Assembly (NCBI RefSeq): GCF_017114995.1
Contig: NZ_JABXKL010000077.1
Coordinates: 1 to 33,022, forward strand
Length of the DNA stretch: 33,022 bases
Reading direction: 5' to 3'
Origin: Nostoc sp. NMS9
GTDB taxonomy: Bacteria > Cyanobacteriota > Cyanobacteriia > Cyanobacteriales > Nostocaceae
Shown: positions 1 to 7,455 of the stretch, piece by piece
How positions within the stretch are numbered: the first letter of the stretch is position 1
How the letters are laid out: every line of letters starts with the position of its first letter
The notes under the pieces: generated by a model
Databases searched by the model: none
The model's input: only the letters and a program-made list of their open reading frames with translations
What the model was told of the DNA's origin: nothing
Position numbers and translations under genes: made by a program

Positions 1-55
1 GAGTTAGGAGTTAGGAGTTAGGAGTTAGGAGTTAGGAGTTAGGAGTTAGGAGTTA
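1..55. repeat. Heptameric short tandem repeat (GAGTTAG)n
   Basis: Almost eight perfect copies of the 7-base unit GAGTTAG run from the window edge to about base 55, so the array probably continues to the left. Such heptameric arrays are typical of heterocystous cyanobacteria and usually lie between genes. The same unit returns at 634-667 and, in both orientations, at 2226-2283. Confidence 0.95.
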
Positions 56-260
56 TAAGAAAGTGATCTTCCCCTGCTGTCTCATTTCCCTCATCTCCCC
101 ACTCCCTACTCCCCATTATTTTGGTGAGTTATAACTACTAAAGTTAAGCACTTAGCCGAAAAAGGTGACAAATTTAGCTATAGCTTGTTAATCTCAAGTG
201 ACAGCATTAGAAAATTCTGTCACTAGTTAATCTTAAAAGGAATGCACGGGGAGGGCTTTA

Positions 261-629
261 GTGATTCATATAGACCAAAAAACCTATACAACCCAAGACG
301 GAAACACTGTTATCGTCTTGACACCATCAGGCCGTCTGGATATCACCACTGCTTGGCAATTTCGCCTGAAGTTACAAGAGTGTATTTCCAAACTCAGTCG
401 CCATGTAGTTGTAAATCTGGCTCAGGTAAATTTTATTGATAGTTCTGGTCTTACATCTTTGGTAGCTGGAATGCGTGATGCTGATAAAGTCAAGGGCAGT
501 TTCCGCATCTGTAATGTACATCCAGAAGCCAAACTCGTGTTTGAAGTGACGATGATGGATACTGTTTTTGAAATCTTTGAAACAGAAGAGGAAGCTTTAG
601 AAGGTGTACCTCGTAGCATTGCCAGCTAA
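261..629 (+). CDS. STAS-domain anti-sigma factor antagonist
   Basis: A 122-residue single-domain STAS protein of the SpoIIAA/RsbV type. Members bind an anti-sigma kinase or other partner and are switched off by phosphorylation of a serine. The diagnostic stretch VNFIDSSGLTSLV lies at about residues 56-68, and Ser61 in the DSSG motif is the expected phosphorylation site. The start is GTG at 261, preceded by a strong GGGGAGG ribosome binding site at 249-255. No anti-sigma or phosphatase gene is adjacent, so the partner must be encoded elsewhere. Length matches stand-alone STAS proteins. The family is certain; the pathway it serves is not visible here. Confidence 0.9.
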   Translation: MIHIDQKTYTTQDGNTVIVLTPSGRLDITTAWQFRLKLQECISKLSRHVVVNLAQVNFIDSSGLTSLVAGMRDADKVKGSFRICNVHPEAKLVFEVTMMDTVFEIFETEEEALEGVPRSIAS

Positions 630-633
630 AAAA

Positions 634-678
634 GAGTTAAGAGTGAGGAGTTAGGAGTGAGGAGTTAATTGATAACTC
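634..678. repeat. Degenerate GAGTTAG repeat with small hairpin
   Basis: Mixed GAGTTAG/GAGTGAG heptamers lie between the STAS gene and the converging bilin lyase gene. GAGTTA (662-667) and TAACTC (673-678) can pair as a short stem. It may act as a weak bidirectional terminator, but the stem is only 6 bp. Confidence 0.7.
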
Positions 679-684
679 ATAACT

Positions 685-1290
685 TTATCTTATTGAATAC
701 TGATTTCGCTTGGTGTAGCGATAAGGCCCCATAATCGCTCCCCAGGTTGCTTTTCCAGTTGCGGGATCAATTCCTTTGTCGTAGCTGTGAAATTCTGTCG
801 CTGTAGCTGCAAAACCTAAAGAAACATAGATGCTATTGCCAAGATAAGTAAAGCTACAACGAGTCTCTGGTAGTGGGGTAGCGGTAAACTTATAGCGATC
901 GCCAGCTAGTTTCTCCTGAGTAACTGTTAGCATACAACCTGGTAGTAAATCTAATTGTTCGGATGTCAGTGTGTTTAGTAGAGCAGGGTTATTACCTGCG
1001 CCTTTTAATGCACCTGGATCTTGAGGCATATAATATTGTACTTCCACAGTTGCGTCAGAGTCGCTGCTTTGACGCAACCGGATAATTCGCTGGCGGTAAG
1101 GTTGATCTAGGGTAATAACATTAGCCTGTTCGGCAAATAAGGTGATGCTATCTTCTATGAACAGATTAACTGGTCTTTGCCACAGGCACAGGTGTACATA
1201 CCAAACTGGTTCTGCTATGGCTTGTTCCCGATTATCAAATTCACCAGCTAGGTACTCACCTAAAGCAATTAACTGTGGCGACAAGTTCAT
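685..1290 (-). CDS. CpcT/CpeT family phycobiliprotein lyase-like protein
   Basis: A 201-residue protein of the CpcT/CpeT (formerly DUF1001) family. Its members are chromophore lyases or chaperones that attach bilins to phycobiliprotein cysteines, or assist that step, for phycobilisome assembly. Family features visible are the N-terminal LIALGEYLAGEFDNREQA segment, a mid-region YYMPQDPGALKGAG, the LPGCMLTV strand near residue 120 and the C-terminal SYDKGIDPATGKATWGA block typical of the family's end. Length is normal. The gene stands alone, converging on the STAS gene. It resembles the family in general more than the well-studied CpcT, so the exact cysteine and phycobiliprotein it serves cannot be assigned. 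Confidence 0.88.
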   Translation of the reverse strand: MNLSPQLIALGEYLAGEFDNREQAIAEPVWYVHLCLWQRPVNLFIEDSITLFAEQANVITLDQPYRQRIIRLRQSSDSDATVEVQYYMPQDPGALKGAGNNPALLNTLTSEQLDLLPGCMLTVTQEKLAGDRYKFTATPLPETRCSFTYLGNSIYVSLGFAATATEFHSYDKGIDPATGKATWGAIMGPYRYTKRNQYSIR

Positions 1291-1499
1291 AATTACAATA
1301 AATAAATCATTAAGGATAATAATTTTTGGCTAGTTTTTGAGGAGAAAAGGTCTTATTTGCTGTAGTTACCAGCTTATAAAATACTTCTGATGTGTATATA
1401 TTGTAAATGAAACCGTCACCCCCTAAAACCTCAACTTGGCAAAGTAGCCTTTAAGCGAGAAAATAAAGATACGTCGCCCTTAACATTTCTTTTTTCTTT

Positions 1500-2207
1500 G
1501 TGAATAACGTCCGTACAGTCTCTGATACAAAGCGAACTTTCTACAATCTTCACACCCGTCCGATCAACACTATTTATCGTCGGGTAGTAGAAGAATTGAT
1601 GGTGGAAATGCATCTGCTGTCAGTAAATATCGATTTTAGCTACAATCCAATTTATGCCTTGGGTGTCGTCACTACTTTTGATCGCTTCATGGAAGGCTAT
1701 CAACCAGAACGGGATCAAGAATCAATTTTTAACGCCTTATGTAAGGCTATAGAACAAGATCCCCAACGCTATCGACAGGATGCGCAAAGATTGCAAACTG
1801 TAGCTAAAGGTTTGCAAGTTAAAGATTTAATTGCGTGGCTAGGCCAAACTAGTTACTTAGATCGAGATGCTGACTTGCAAGCAAACCTGCAAGCGATCGC
1901 CAATAATCCTAACTTTAAATACAACCGTTTGTTCGCAATTGGTGTATTTTCGTTATTAGAACAGTCAGATCCCGAATTAGTCAAAGACGAAAAGCAACTC
2001 ACTGAGGCGCTGAAAGCGATCGCTGCTGGCTTGCATCTTTCTGATGACAAACTCAACAAGGATTTGGAGTTATACCGTTCTAACCTAGACAAAATGGCGC
2101 AAGCGCTAGTGGTGATGGCAGATATACTCTCAGCCGATCGCAAAAAACGCGAGCAACGTAAACAACAATCAACTACCCCAGTTGCTCCCCCAAGTTCCAA
2201 CGAATAG
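1500..2207 (+). CDS. thf1: Thylakoid formation protein Psb29/Thf1
   Basis: A 235-residue member of the Psb29/THF1 family, which in cyanobacteria and plastids supports photosystem II assembly and repair and interacts with FtsH protease complexes at the thylakoid. The N-terminus VSDTKRTFYNLHTRPINTIY and the following VEELMVEMHLLSVN and YALGVVTTFDRFMEGY segments are family hallmarks. A charged C-terminal helix (about residues 180-225, ending in KKREQRKQQ) is probably coiled coil. Translation starts at a GTG at 1500 that fits the conserved N-terminus exactly, but no strong ribosome binding site precedes it. It is monocistronic and followed by a repeat hairpin. Confidence 0.95.
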   Translation: MNNVRTVSDTKRTFYNLHTRPINTIYRRVVEELMVEMHLLSVNIDFSYNPIYALGVVTTFDRFMEGYQPERDQESIFNALCKAIEQDPQRYRQDAQRLQTVAKGLQVKDLIAWLGQTSYLDRDADLQANLQAIANNPNFKYNRLFAIGVFSLLEQSDPELVKDEKQLTEALKAIAAGLHLSDDKLNKDLELYRSNLDKMAQALVVMADILSADRKKREQRKQQSTTPVAPPSSNE

Positions 2208-2225
2208 TTAGAATTTGGCAGTGAT

Positions 2226-2283
2226 GAGTTAGGAGTTATGAGTGAGGAATTGTTAATAACTCCTAACTCCTAACTCCTAACTC
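2226..2283. terminator. Heptamer-repeat inverted hairpin, probable bidirectional terminator
   Basis: GAGTTAGGAGTTAT at 2226-2239 pairs perfectly with ATAACTCCTAACTC at 2256-2269, giving a 14-bp stem with a 16-base loop. Further TAACTCC units run on to 2283. It sits between two converging genes (thf1 and the holin-like gene), so the opposed heptamer arrays could serve as a terminator for both. There is no clear T-run. Confidence 0.6.
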
Positions 2284-2289
2284 TTAGCT

Positions 2290-2652
2290 TTAGACGCCCA
2301 ATATTTTGTAGATTAAGCTGTTAATTATAGTCAGTGTAAATGCACCAATAACAGCACTCCAAATCCCGTAACGCAAGCGAAAGCCCTCTACTAACCAAGC
2401 CGCAATACTAAAACAAACCACAGCAATCATAAATGTGAAAATGCTGGATAATAAGTCCAATGTGAGTAGATTTGGTACTGCAAAAATGAGGCTTAAAATC
2501 GGTCTGACTATTGCTGTCACAATACCAAGCACTGCGGCAGAAAGAAACGCTTTACCAGGAGTATCAATTTCAACTCCCAAAGGCAACTTACTAATTATCA
2601 ACAAGCTGATAGCTGTTACGACCCAAACAATTAAAAGCGTCACGATATTCAT
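2290..2652 (-). CDS. Phage holin family (DUF360/holin 4 superfamily-like) membrane protein
   Basis: A 120-residue, almost wholly hydrophobic protein with four predicted membrane segments (about residues 3-23, 33-57, 61-88 and 93-117). It matches the small 'phage holin family' membrane proteins common in cyanobacterial chromosomes, recognised by the LPLGVEID turn after helix 1 and the AVLGIVTAIVRPIL segment. No lysis role is known for these chromosomal members. I chose the ATG at 2652, preceded by AGGGG, over an upstream in-frame start at 2727, because the extra 25 residues are polar and lack family character. Confidence 0.82.
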   Translation of the reverse strand: MNIVTLLIVWVVTAISLLIISKLPLGVEIDTPGKAFLSAAVLGIVTAIVRPILSLIFAVPNLLTLDLLSSIFTFMIAVVCFSIAAWLVEGFRLRYGIWSAVIGAFTLTIINSLIYKILGV

Positions 2653-2981
2653 GCCACAACCCCTGATACTAATTAGTAATTTGTAATTAGGACACACTGA
2701 AAGACGCTTGATAGAAGCGCTTTTCAATCTGTTAACCTATTTGGACATCCTTTCCCAATTTGGTATGAAATGTGGATGGTAATTGGTGATGAATTGCTCA
2801 GTCTATAGGTGGAAAAATCTTTAAAGCTCAACCAATTATTTGTAAATTAGCAGTTTTTTTTTATCTAGCCGAGATTTGTTATAGATATCTTTAGGTTTCG
2901 CAAAAGGCTTGAAGAGGGAATGGGGAGTAATGAGTGGAAGACAAGGAGAATAACCCATTCCCAATTCCCCATTCCCCTATC
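2653..2981. other. Intergenic region with GGGAATGGGG inverted repeat
   Basis: The 329-base gap between two - strand genes holds the holin gene's upstream region and, near its right end, an inverted repeat: AGGGAATGGGGA at 2915-2926 against TCCCCATTCCCC at 2966-2977. Such AATGGGG/CCCCATT arrays recur in the window (around 19604-19684 and 25290-25330). The hairpin lies directly after exbD and could end the exbB-exbD transcript, though no T-run follows. Confidence 0.6.
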
Positions 2982-3674
2982 TCATCTTTTAAGAGGAGGT
3001 TGGGTTTGTTTGGGTGCTAAAGGCGCTTGAGGCGCTGGTGAGTTAGGAACCACGGGAGAAATACCAGGATTGATAGGATTGATGCCTTGCCCAGTTGGAG
3101 GCTGAGTGATGCTAGGAAAAGGTACAGAATTAGGTGCTAAGGGGAATTTTGGGGTAATATTCCCTTCAGGATTGATGCCTGGAACTGGTGCAGCACCAGG
3201 ATTGATTGGGAAAGAGGGGACAGTAGGCAGGTTAGGTGAGTTTATGGATGGTTGAGATGGGCCAGGAATAATTCCCAAAGAAACGCGATCGCCCCCTACT
3301 TGTCGTAGCAAGTCTAATGTCTCAATCACATCATTGTAAGTTGCGGTGCGCGAAGCATTCAGCACGACAACCGCACTGGGGTTGGCTTGCAGATACTGTT
3401 TTAAGCTCTGTCTCAAATCTTCCTGTTTTACAGGCTGTTTTTCTATGTAAGTATTGCCAACGGCATCGATGGTCACAATCACACTTCCACTCTGTGACGT
3501 TATTCCAGAGACTGTACTGGGGCTGGCTTTAGGCAAATCAACATTTATTGCCTGTTGCCGTGTAAATTGTAAAGCCGCTAATAAAAAAAATGTCAGTATA
3601 CAAAAAACGACATCAATTAAAGGGATGATTTGAATTTGGACTTCTTCAATTGGAGTATGTAGATTAACTTTCAT
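2982..3674 (-). CDS. exbD: ExbD/TolR family biopolymer transport protein
   Basis: A 230-residue ExbD/TolR-type protein, partner of ExbB in a proton-driven motor that energises outer-membrane transport or envelope integrity. It has one N-terminal membrane segment (about residues 15-37) containing the conserved aspartate (Asp21, in IPLIDVVFCILTFF) needed for proton use, followed by a periplasmic domain to about residue 135. Unusually, the last 95 residues are a Pro/Asn/Gly-rich low-complexity tail (repeats of the type GINP, PSFPINPG) beyond the ~135-140 residues of typical ExbD. The gene lies 42 bases downstream of exbB in the same operon. Confidence 0.92.
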   Translation of the reverse strand: MKVNLHTPIEEVQIQIIPLIDVVFCILTFFLLAALQFTRQQAINVDLPKASPSTVSGITSQSGSVIVTIDAVGNTYIEKQPVKQEDLRQSLKQYLQANPSAVVVLNASRTATYNDVIETLDLLRQVGGDRVSLGIIPGPSQPSINSPNLPTVPSFPINPGAAPVPGINPEGNITPKFPLAPNSVPFPSITQPPTGQGINPINPGISPVVPNSPAPQAPLAPKQTQPPLKR

Positions 3675-3716
3675 GTCTCACTCTCAAGCCTGGTTTGGGG
3701 GTTGAATTATTGATTA

Positions 3717-4445
3717 TTAATTAGGTGTATTCGGGGGTTCAGGAGGTTCAGAAACTTTAGTCTTTCCTGGCTTGCGGGGTGGAGTGAAATTTTCTTGCAC
3801 AATTGCTGATGTCCTATTGCTAAAGTCAGGAGGAGACTGGCGATAGAGCAATTCCATCTCATTCCCTGCCTTCCGAAAAACTTTGACTTGGTTGACTACA
3901 AAACTTTGAAATAGGCGGTAAAATACCAAACTAATGATGGCAACTATTAGCCCACTTGCCGTACTAATTAAGGATTCACCAATACCAGTAGTCACCCCAG
4001 CAGTAGATTCAGTTCCCAAATCGCCAATCCGAATTGAGCGCAGAGAGTGGATTAAACCCAAAACTGTTCCCAACAATCCTAGCAACGGCGCTAGGGCAAT
4101 CACGGCTTCTAAAAGTTTTTCGCCCCTTCGCATCCCAGCTAATTCGTCTTCTGCCGTAGCCTCCAGTGCTAGTCGAAAGGTTTCCGCATCACTTTTGGCA
4201 AAACGTAGAGGGGCGTAGAGAAAACGCCCGACAGGCTGATGGCTGGCTTGTTTTGCGATGTCCGCAGCTAGTTCCCAATTATCCTGGGCAGCATCCAGGA
4301 TGCGATCAACTATTTGCTTTTCCTGAGTCAAAATTCGCAGCCAGAACCACAAACGCTCGAAAATCACACTCAAAGCCAGAATCGACAGAACTAGCAATGG
4401 CCACATCGCTGGCCCACCCTTGTAAAACAAATCTAAAATATCCAC
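3717..4445 (-). CDS. exbB: MotA/TolQ/ExbB proton channel family protein
   Basis: A 242-residue ExbB/TolQ-type inner-membrane protein with three membrane segments (about residues 12-35, 115-136 and 155-180). The second carries the family signature APLLGLLGTVLGLIHSL, and the third contains the small-residue pattern ISTASGLIVAIISLVFYRLF. With ExbD it forms the proton-conducting stator complex that powers TonB- or Tol-type partners. No tonB or receptor gene is adjacent. A basic, proline-rich C-terminus (PPRKPGKTKVSEPPEPP) extends past the usual core. First gene of the exbB-exbD operon. Confidence 0.93.
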   Translation of the reverse strand: MDILDLFYKGGPAMWPLLVLSILALSVIFERLWFWLRILTQEKQIVDRILDAAQDNWELAADIAKQASHQPVGRFLYAPLRFAKSDAETFRLALEATAEDELAGMRRGEKLLEAVIALAPLLGLLGTVLGLIHSLRSIRIGDLGTESTAGVTTGIGESLISTASGLIVAIISLVFYRLFQSFVVNQVKVFRKAGNEMELLYRQSPPDFSNRTSAIVQENFTPPRKPGKTKVSEPPEPPNTPN

Positions 4446-4845
4446 TGTTTAAGTTTCCTCCCTCCACGACTAAAGCAAATGTGTTAAGGCATTTTAATTC
4501 TAGAGATTAATGCAAAATGAGGGACTTCCAAAATATAAATTTCTCGAAAACCTAAAAAAACAGTGTGAGTATGACGTATTTGACTAAAACTGCTTTACAA
4601 ACTTGCTGCTGGGTAAGCAATTGAATCATAGACCGATAATTTTTGGCATACTTTTGCTAGACTTCCTTGTAATACCAATTTGAAAATAAGAATGCAATAC
4701 ATAGATAAGACCCCACCAAACCCTCCCCAAGGCTTCAGGGAGGGTGCGTGTCAGTGAGGGTGGGGTGTTTGGTCGCAAACATTTTTTGAATTGATATAAC
4801 CTAAAGTTTCACCACAGAATATTTTCACGTAAAGGAGAACAAATT
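4446..4845. other. Divergent intergenic region upstream of exbB and trmB
   Basis: A 400-base region holding the promoters of exbB (-) and trmB (+) plus one palindromic repeat at 4711-4766. The rest is AT-rich with no supportable gene. Confidence 0.6.
4711..4766. repeat. CCCCACC...GGTGGGG palindromic intergenic repeat
   Basis: An inverted repeat with CCCCACC and CCCTCCC on the left and GGGAGGG and GGGTGGGG on the right. It resembles the centre of the MITE-like element at 21641-21757, which has the same C-rich/G-rich arms, and is probably a copy or relative of that dispersed family. Confidence 0.7.
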
Positions 4846-5514
4846 TTGGCAGCAGTCCGAGTCCGCCAGCATGTTAATCCACTTGGTAAAAAGTATCAAA
4901 CACCAGCAAGTCCCCAAGACTTAGAAAAAATTTATGCAAAGCCAAATCAACCACTACATTTAGATATTGGCTGTGCTAAGGGGCTGTTTTTGTTGAATAT
5001 GTCCAAGATAGAACCTAACTGGAATTTTCTCGGCTTGGAAATTCGGGAACCGCTGGTGGTGGAGGCGAATAAGTTACGTTCTGAGCTAGGTTTAACAAAC
5101 CTGCACTATTTATTTTGCAATGTGAATAACTCGCTGCGTAGGCATAGCCCGCCGCAGGCATCGCTTTTATCTTCCCTCCCTCCAGGAAGTTTACAACGCG
5201 TTACAATTCAATTCCCCGATCCTTGGTTTAAAACCCGCCATGCTAAACGTCGTGTAGTCCAACCAGAACTAGTGGCAGACTTAGCTAATTATCTCGCGGT
5301 TGGAGGATTGGTATTTCTGCAATCAGATATGGAATTTGTTGCTGTGGAAATGCGCGATCGCTTTGCTGCTAATTCAGCTTTTCAGAAAGTTGGTACAGAA
5401 GAATGGTTAGCCGAAAATCCGCTACCAATCCCCACAGAACGAGAAATAGGTACGCAAAAAAAGGGTGAACCTGTTTATCGAGCTTTGTTTGAAAGGGTGA
5501 AGAGTACTGACTAG
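4846..5514 (+). CDS. trmB: tRNA (guanine-N7-)-methyltransferase
   Basis: A 222-residue TrmB that uses S-adenosylmethionine to make m7G46 in the variable loop of tRNAs. The SAM-binding motif DIGCAKGLFLLNM is at residues 40-52, and the catalytic/tRNA-binding block FPDPWFKTRHAKRRVVQPEL at 123-142. The start is TTG at 4846, with AAAGGAG ten bases upstream and an N-terminus (MAAVRVRQHVNPL) that fits the family. Residues about 98-108 (RRHSPPQASLL) look like an insertion relative to the usual NNSL-to-LPPG spacing. They are encoded by a small dispersed repeat at 5136-5164, described separately. The protein is otherwise complete, so the insertion is probably tolerated on a surface loop. Confidence 0.95.
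   Translation: MAAVRVRQHVNPLGKKYQTPASPQDLEKIYAKPNQPLHLDIGCAKGLFLLNMSKIEPNWNFLGLEIREPLVVEANKLRSELGLTNLHYLFCNVNNSLRRHSPPQASLLSSLPPGSLQRVTIQFPDPWFKTRHAKRRVVQPELVADLANYLAVGGLVFLQSDMEFVAVEMRDRFAANSAFQKVGTEEWLAENPLPIPTEREIGTQKKGEPVYRALFERVKSTD
5136..5164. repeat. Small dispersed repeat inserted in trmB
   Basis: A 29-base element whose reverse complement matches 18196-18224 at 27 of 29 positions. The core shared by the two is GCGATGCCTGCGGCGGGCTA. Such small dispersed repeats are known in Nostoc genomes. This copy lies inside trmB and keeps the frame open. Confidence 0.85.
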
Positions 5515-5934
5515 AGATGTTAAAATATCAATTTTGTCCCACAATTCCGAATTGCAAGTTTTATTGATTAGCCTTAAGACTATTTAGTAATCTAGACTTA
5601 AGCCTTACTTGTTATCTTGTCGTTAGATATTGCCCATCATTTGGAAAAGTTTTGGGGACATAAATATTTTATTAAAGGTTCAAATTTTATTGAAATACTA
5701 TCTAGATAATTGGTGCAAAAGTTTGTTTATACCTAGAGGAATTGATAAATAAATAGTTTTAAGTGAAAGGAGCGATTTATTAGTTTGTGACATAAAAGTT
5801 TTATTTAGGTCTAGTAAAAAGTTGTAAAACATAGTTAAATCATTTTCCTCATCCCTAGAATATAGAAAGATTAGGTAATTACACTACTTAGTGATTAAGC
5901 CTATATCTAGTTATATATTCTGAGGAAAAGTAAA
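5515..5934. other. AT-rich upstream region of the first peptide gene
   Basis: A 420-base stretch between trmB and the first precursor gene, markedly AT-rich and without a supportable gene. It must contain the precursor promoter. The sequence TGAGGAAAAG at 5921-5930 is a good ribosome binding site for the ATG at 5935. I could not settle on a unique -10/-35 pair. Confidence 0.55.
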
Positions 5935-6210
5935 ATGGAAAGGAATAAAAAGAATTCAGATATTAAATTGGACATTAGCAACCTGATTGATAATGCTGTT
6001 AACAATGCTGTAGCACGACGGAATCTAGCTGAGGATTCAGAAGATGCTTTACTAACTCTGTCTGATGAAGAAATGGCAAACGTTGCAGGTGGTTTAGCAA
6101 CTGCTTCTCTTCTGAAAGGGCCGACCATTGCAGGTGGTATTTTTGTGAAAGAACCGATTACTTGTGGAATAATTGCACAAAATCCGAACTTGAGCGCACA
6201 AGCCTTTTAA
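5935..6210 (+). CDS. Double-glycine leader peptide, CTB-family bacteriocin-like precursor
   Basis: A 91-residue secreted-peptide precursor. The leader (residues 1-53) holds the conserved ISNLIDNAV..AVARR segment and ends in LSDEEMANVAGG, the double-glycine site cut by C39-peptidase ABC exporters. This arrangement is characteristic of the cyanobacterial peptides named CTB-family bacteriocins. The 38-residue core is hydrophobic, has a single cysteine (Cys77) and an imperfect internal repeat (GPTIAGGIFVK / EPITCGII). A good ribosome binding site precedes ATG 5935. The exporter encoded at 11909-14638 is the obvious processing partner. Activity and any modification are unknown. Confidence 0.85.
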   Translation: MERNKKNSDIKLDISNLIDNAVNNAVARRNLAEDSEDALLTLSDEEMANVAGGLATASLLKGPTIAGGIFVKEPITCGIIAQNPNLSAQAF

Positions 6211-6257
6211 GTTGCTAGTAACTATTAAACTCTTGGACATTTAATTTGCTTATTTAG

Positions 6258-6306
6258 GTTGATGGAGAGGAGTTTGACCCGAAATTATCTGTCAATCTCC
6301 ATCAGC
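6258..6306 (+). promoter_or_regulatory. Long interrupted hairpin between precursor and Cys-rich gene
   Basis: GTTGATGGAGA at 6258-6268 pairs with TCTCCATCAGC at 6296-6306 (one G-T pair), and the inner TTGAC (6274-6278) pairs with GTCAA (6291-6295). No T-run follows, so it is more likely an mRNA processing or stability element than a terminator. It would let the first precursor be expressed above the gene behind it. Confidence 0.6.
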
Positions 6307-6337
6307 TTAAAAATACAATTCACTATAGGTTCAATTT

Positions 6338-6775
6338 ATGGAAGACATCGCTACCGAAAAGACTACACTTTGCCCTAGTGCAAGACCAGAATGGCAGGAC
6401 AGTGTTGTTTTCGGCGTCGTTGGTGGTACAGTCACAGAACCCCGCGTAGCTTATCTTAAGCACCCCCAAGCTGTCACAGATGAACTGATAGCAAAGGCTA
6501 GTCCAGTAACACCCACTGAAATTTTTCGGACGGCTGCACCCTGTGCAACTAAGGGTTGTCAACATTTTGATGGTAAAGATTGTCGTTTAGCAATGCGAGT
6601 TGTAGAAAATTTGCCGACGGTAGTAGAGGATCTACCACCTTGTTCCATACGCCGAGATTGCCGATGGTGGGAGCAGGAAGGCAAGGCAGCTTGTATGCGT
6701 TGTCCACAAGTTATTACAGATAACTACAATCCCTCTGAATTACTACTTAAAGTGGCGACACCGACTGTTAGTTAA
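6338..6775 (+). CDS. Cysteine-rich conserved hypothetical protein
   Basis: A 145-residue protein I cannot assign a function. It has eight cysteines, at residues 12, 69, 74, 82, 102, 108, 119 and 122, spaced C-x4-C-x7-C-x19-C-x5-C-x10-C-x2-C after the first. The pattern suggests a metal or iron-sulfur site, or several disulfides. There is no signal peptide or membrane segment, which favours a cytoplasmic metal-binding protein. Notable segments are VFGVVGGTVTEPRVAYL near the N-terminus and CRWWEQEGKAACMRCPQ near the C-terminus. It lies between two related bacteriocin-type precursors (127 and 42 bases away), so it is a candidate maturation or immunity factor; that role is inference only. Confidence 0.8.
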   Translation: MEDIATEKTTLCPSARPEWQDSVVFGVVGGTVTEPRVAYLKHPQAVTDELIAKASPVTPTEIFRTAAPCATKGCQHFDGKDCRLAMRVVENLPTVVEDLPPCSIRRDCRWWEQEGKAACMRCPQVITDNYNPSELLLKVATPTVS

Positions 6776-6817
6776 GCAAAGCTACAAAGTTTATTGAAGT
6801 AATTTAAGGAGAATATC

Positions 6818-7042
6818 ATGTCAATGAACATTCATCAGAAATATCTCACAAGTCAAATTGAAATTACGAACTTGATTGAAGAAGCTGTTGTGAATGCATC
6901 AGCAAGACGAAAACAAGGTTTAGATGCACAAGAGCCGCTATCAGAATTGTCTGAAGAAGAACAGAAAAACATTACGGGTAGTGGAGTAGCAACAAATGTG
7001 AGAGATGCGATAATTTTATTAGGCGGCTATCTACTGGGTTAG
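6818..7042 (+). CDS. Second CTB-family-like precursor with G-S-G processing site
   Basis: A 74-residue precursor whose leader aligns with that at 5935: EITNLIEEAVVNASARR, then LSELSEEEQKNITGSG against LSDEEMANVAGG, and both cores begin with (V/L)AT. The usual Gly-Gly is replaced by Gly54-Ser55-Gly56. C39 peptidases can accept Gly-Ser, so cleavage after Ser55 is plausible. The core is about 19 residues, strongly hydrophobic (DAIILLGGYLLG), with a GxxxG-like spacing and no cysteine. TAAGGAG lies 8 bases before ATG 6818. A strong terminator follows at 7153-7183. Confidence 0.82.
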   Translation: MSMNIHQKYLTSQIEITNLIEEAVVNASARRKQGLDAQEPLSELSEEEQKNITGSGVATNVRDAIILLGGYLLG

Positions 7043-7152
7043 TACTGCTGCGCGTAATTTGTAATTTATATACCGCAGACATTTGATTAATTTGGAATGG
7101 ATGGTTTATTTTCAATGTGCGCTACTAGTTTTAATAATCCTTGCAAAACAGC

Positions 7153-7183
7153 CTGTGGTAGTAACTCAACTACCACAGTTTTC
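7153..7183 (+). terminator. Rho-independent terminator after second precursor
   Basis: CTGTGGTAGT (7153-7162) and ACTACCACAG (7169-7178) form a perfect 10-bp stem with a 6-base loop, followed by TTTTCT. It ends the transcript carrying the two CTB-like precursors and the Cys-rich gene. Confidence 0.88.
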
Positions 7184-7221
7184 TATACATCAAAATTGTT
7201 TGATATATTAAAAAGTTATGA

Positions 7222-7455
7222 CAAGAAATTTTTGGGCTAGTTCCTGGGGATGGGTTAAAGTTTTTTGCTCTATATCAACATTATGATAGCTTGGGGCAGG
7301 CGAGCGCCCAATTGGGTAATGCTGTAATGCCCTCTTGTCTCACCCACAATGATTTGAAACTAAATAATATTCTCCTGTACAAAGATTGGCAGGATTCCAG
7401 TAACAATATTGTCCGGCTAATTGATTGGGAACGCTCGAATTTATATGAATGTAAC
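7222..7455 (+). pseudogene. Remnant of an APH/choline kinase-fold phosphotransferase
   Basis: Reading frame 1 from 7222 encodes about 78 residues ending at TGA. It contains the catalytic-loop motif LTHNDLKLNNILL (about 7339-7377), equivalent to the kinase HxDxxxxN loop, and LIDWERS (about 7417-7437), equivalent to the metal-binding Asp segment. A full enzyme would be 300 or more residues, so the N-terminus and everything after IDWERS are missing. The frame breaks at about 7440, where a HopA1-family fragment begins in a different frame. An internal deletion joining two neighbouring genes is the simplest explanation. Not functional. Confidence 0.8.

Noticed and set aside
1..55. Heptameric array considered as a CRISPR array or origin iterons
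   Set aside because: The units are contiguous 7-mers without spacers, and the same units recur between other genes; they are ordinary short tandem repeats.
242..439. Overlapping + strand ORF at the start of the STAS gene
   Set aside because: It lies in another frame of the clear STAS gene and has a chance composition.
4166..4510. 114-codon + strand ORF antisense to exbB
   Set aside because: Antisense shadow of a confidently assigned gene.
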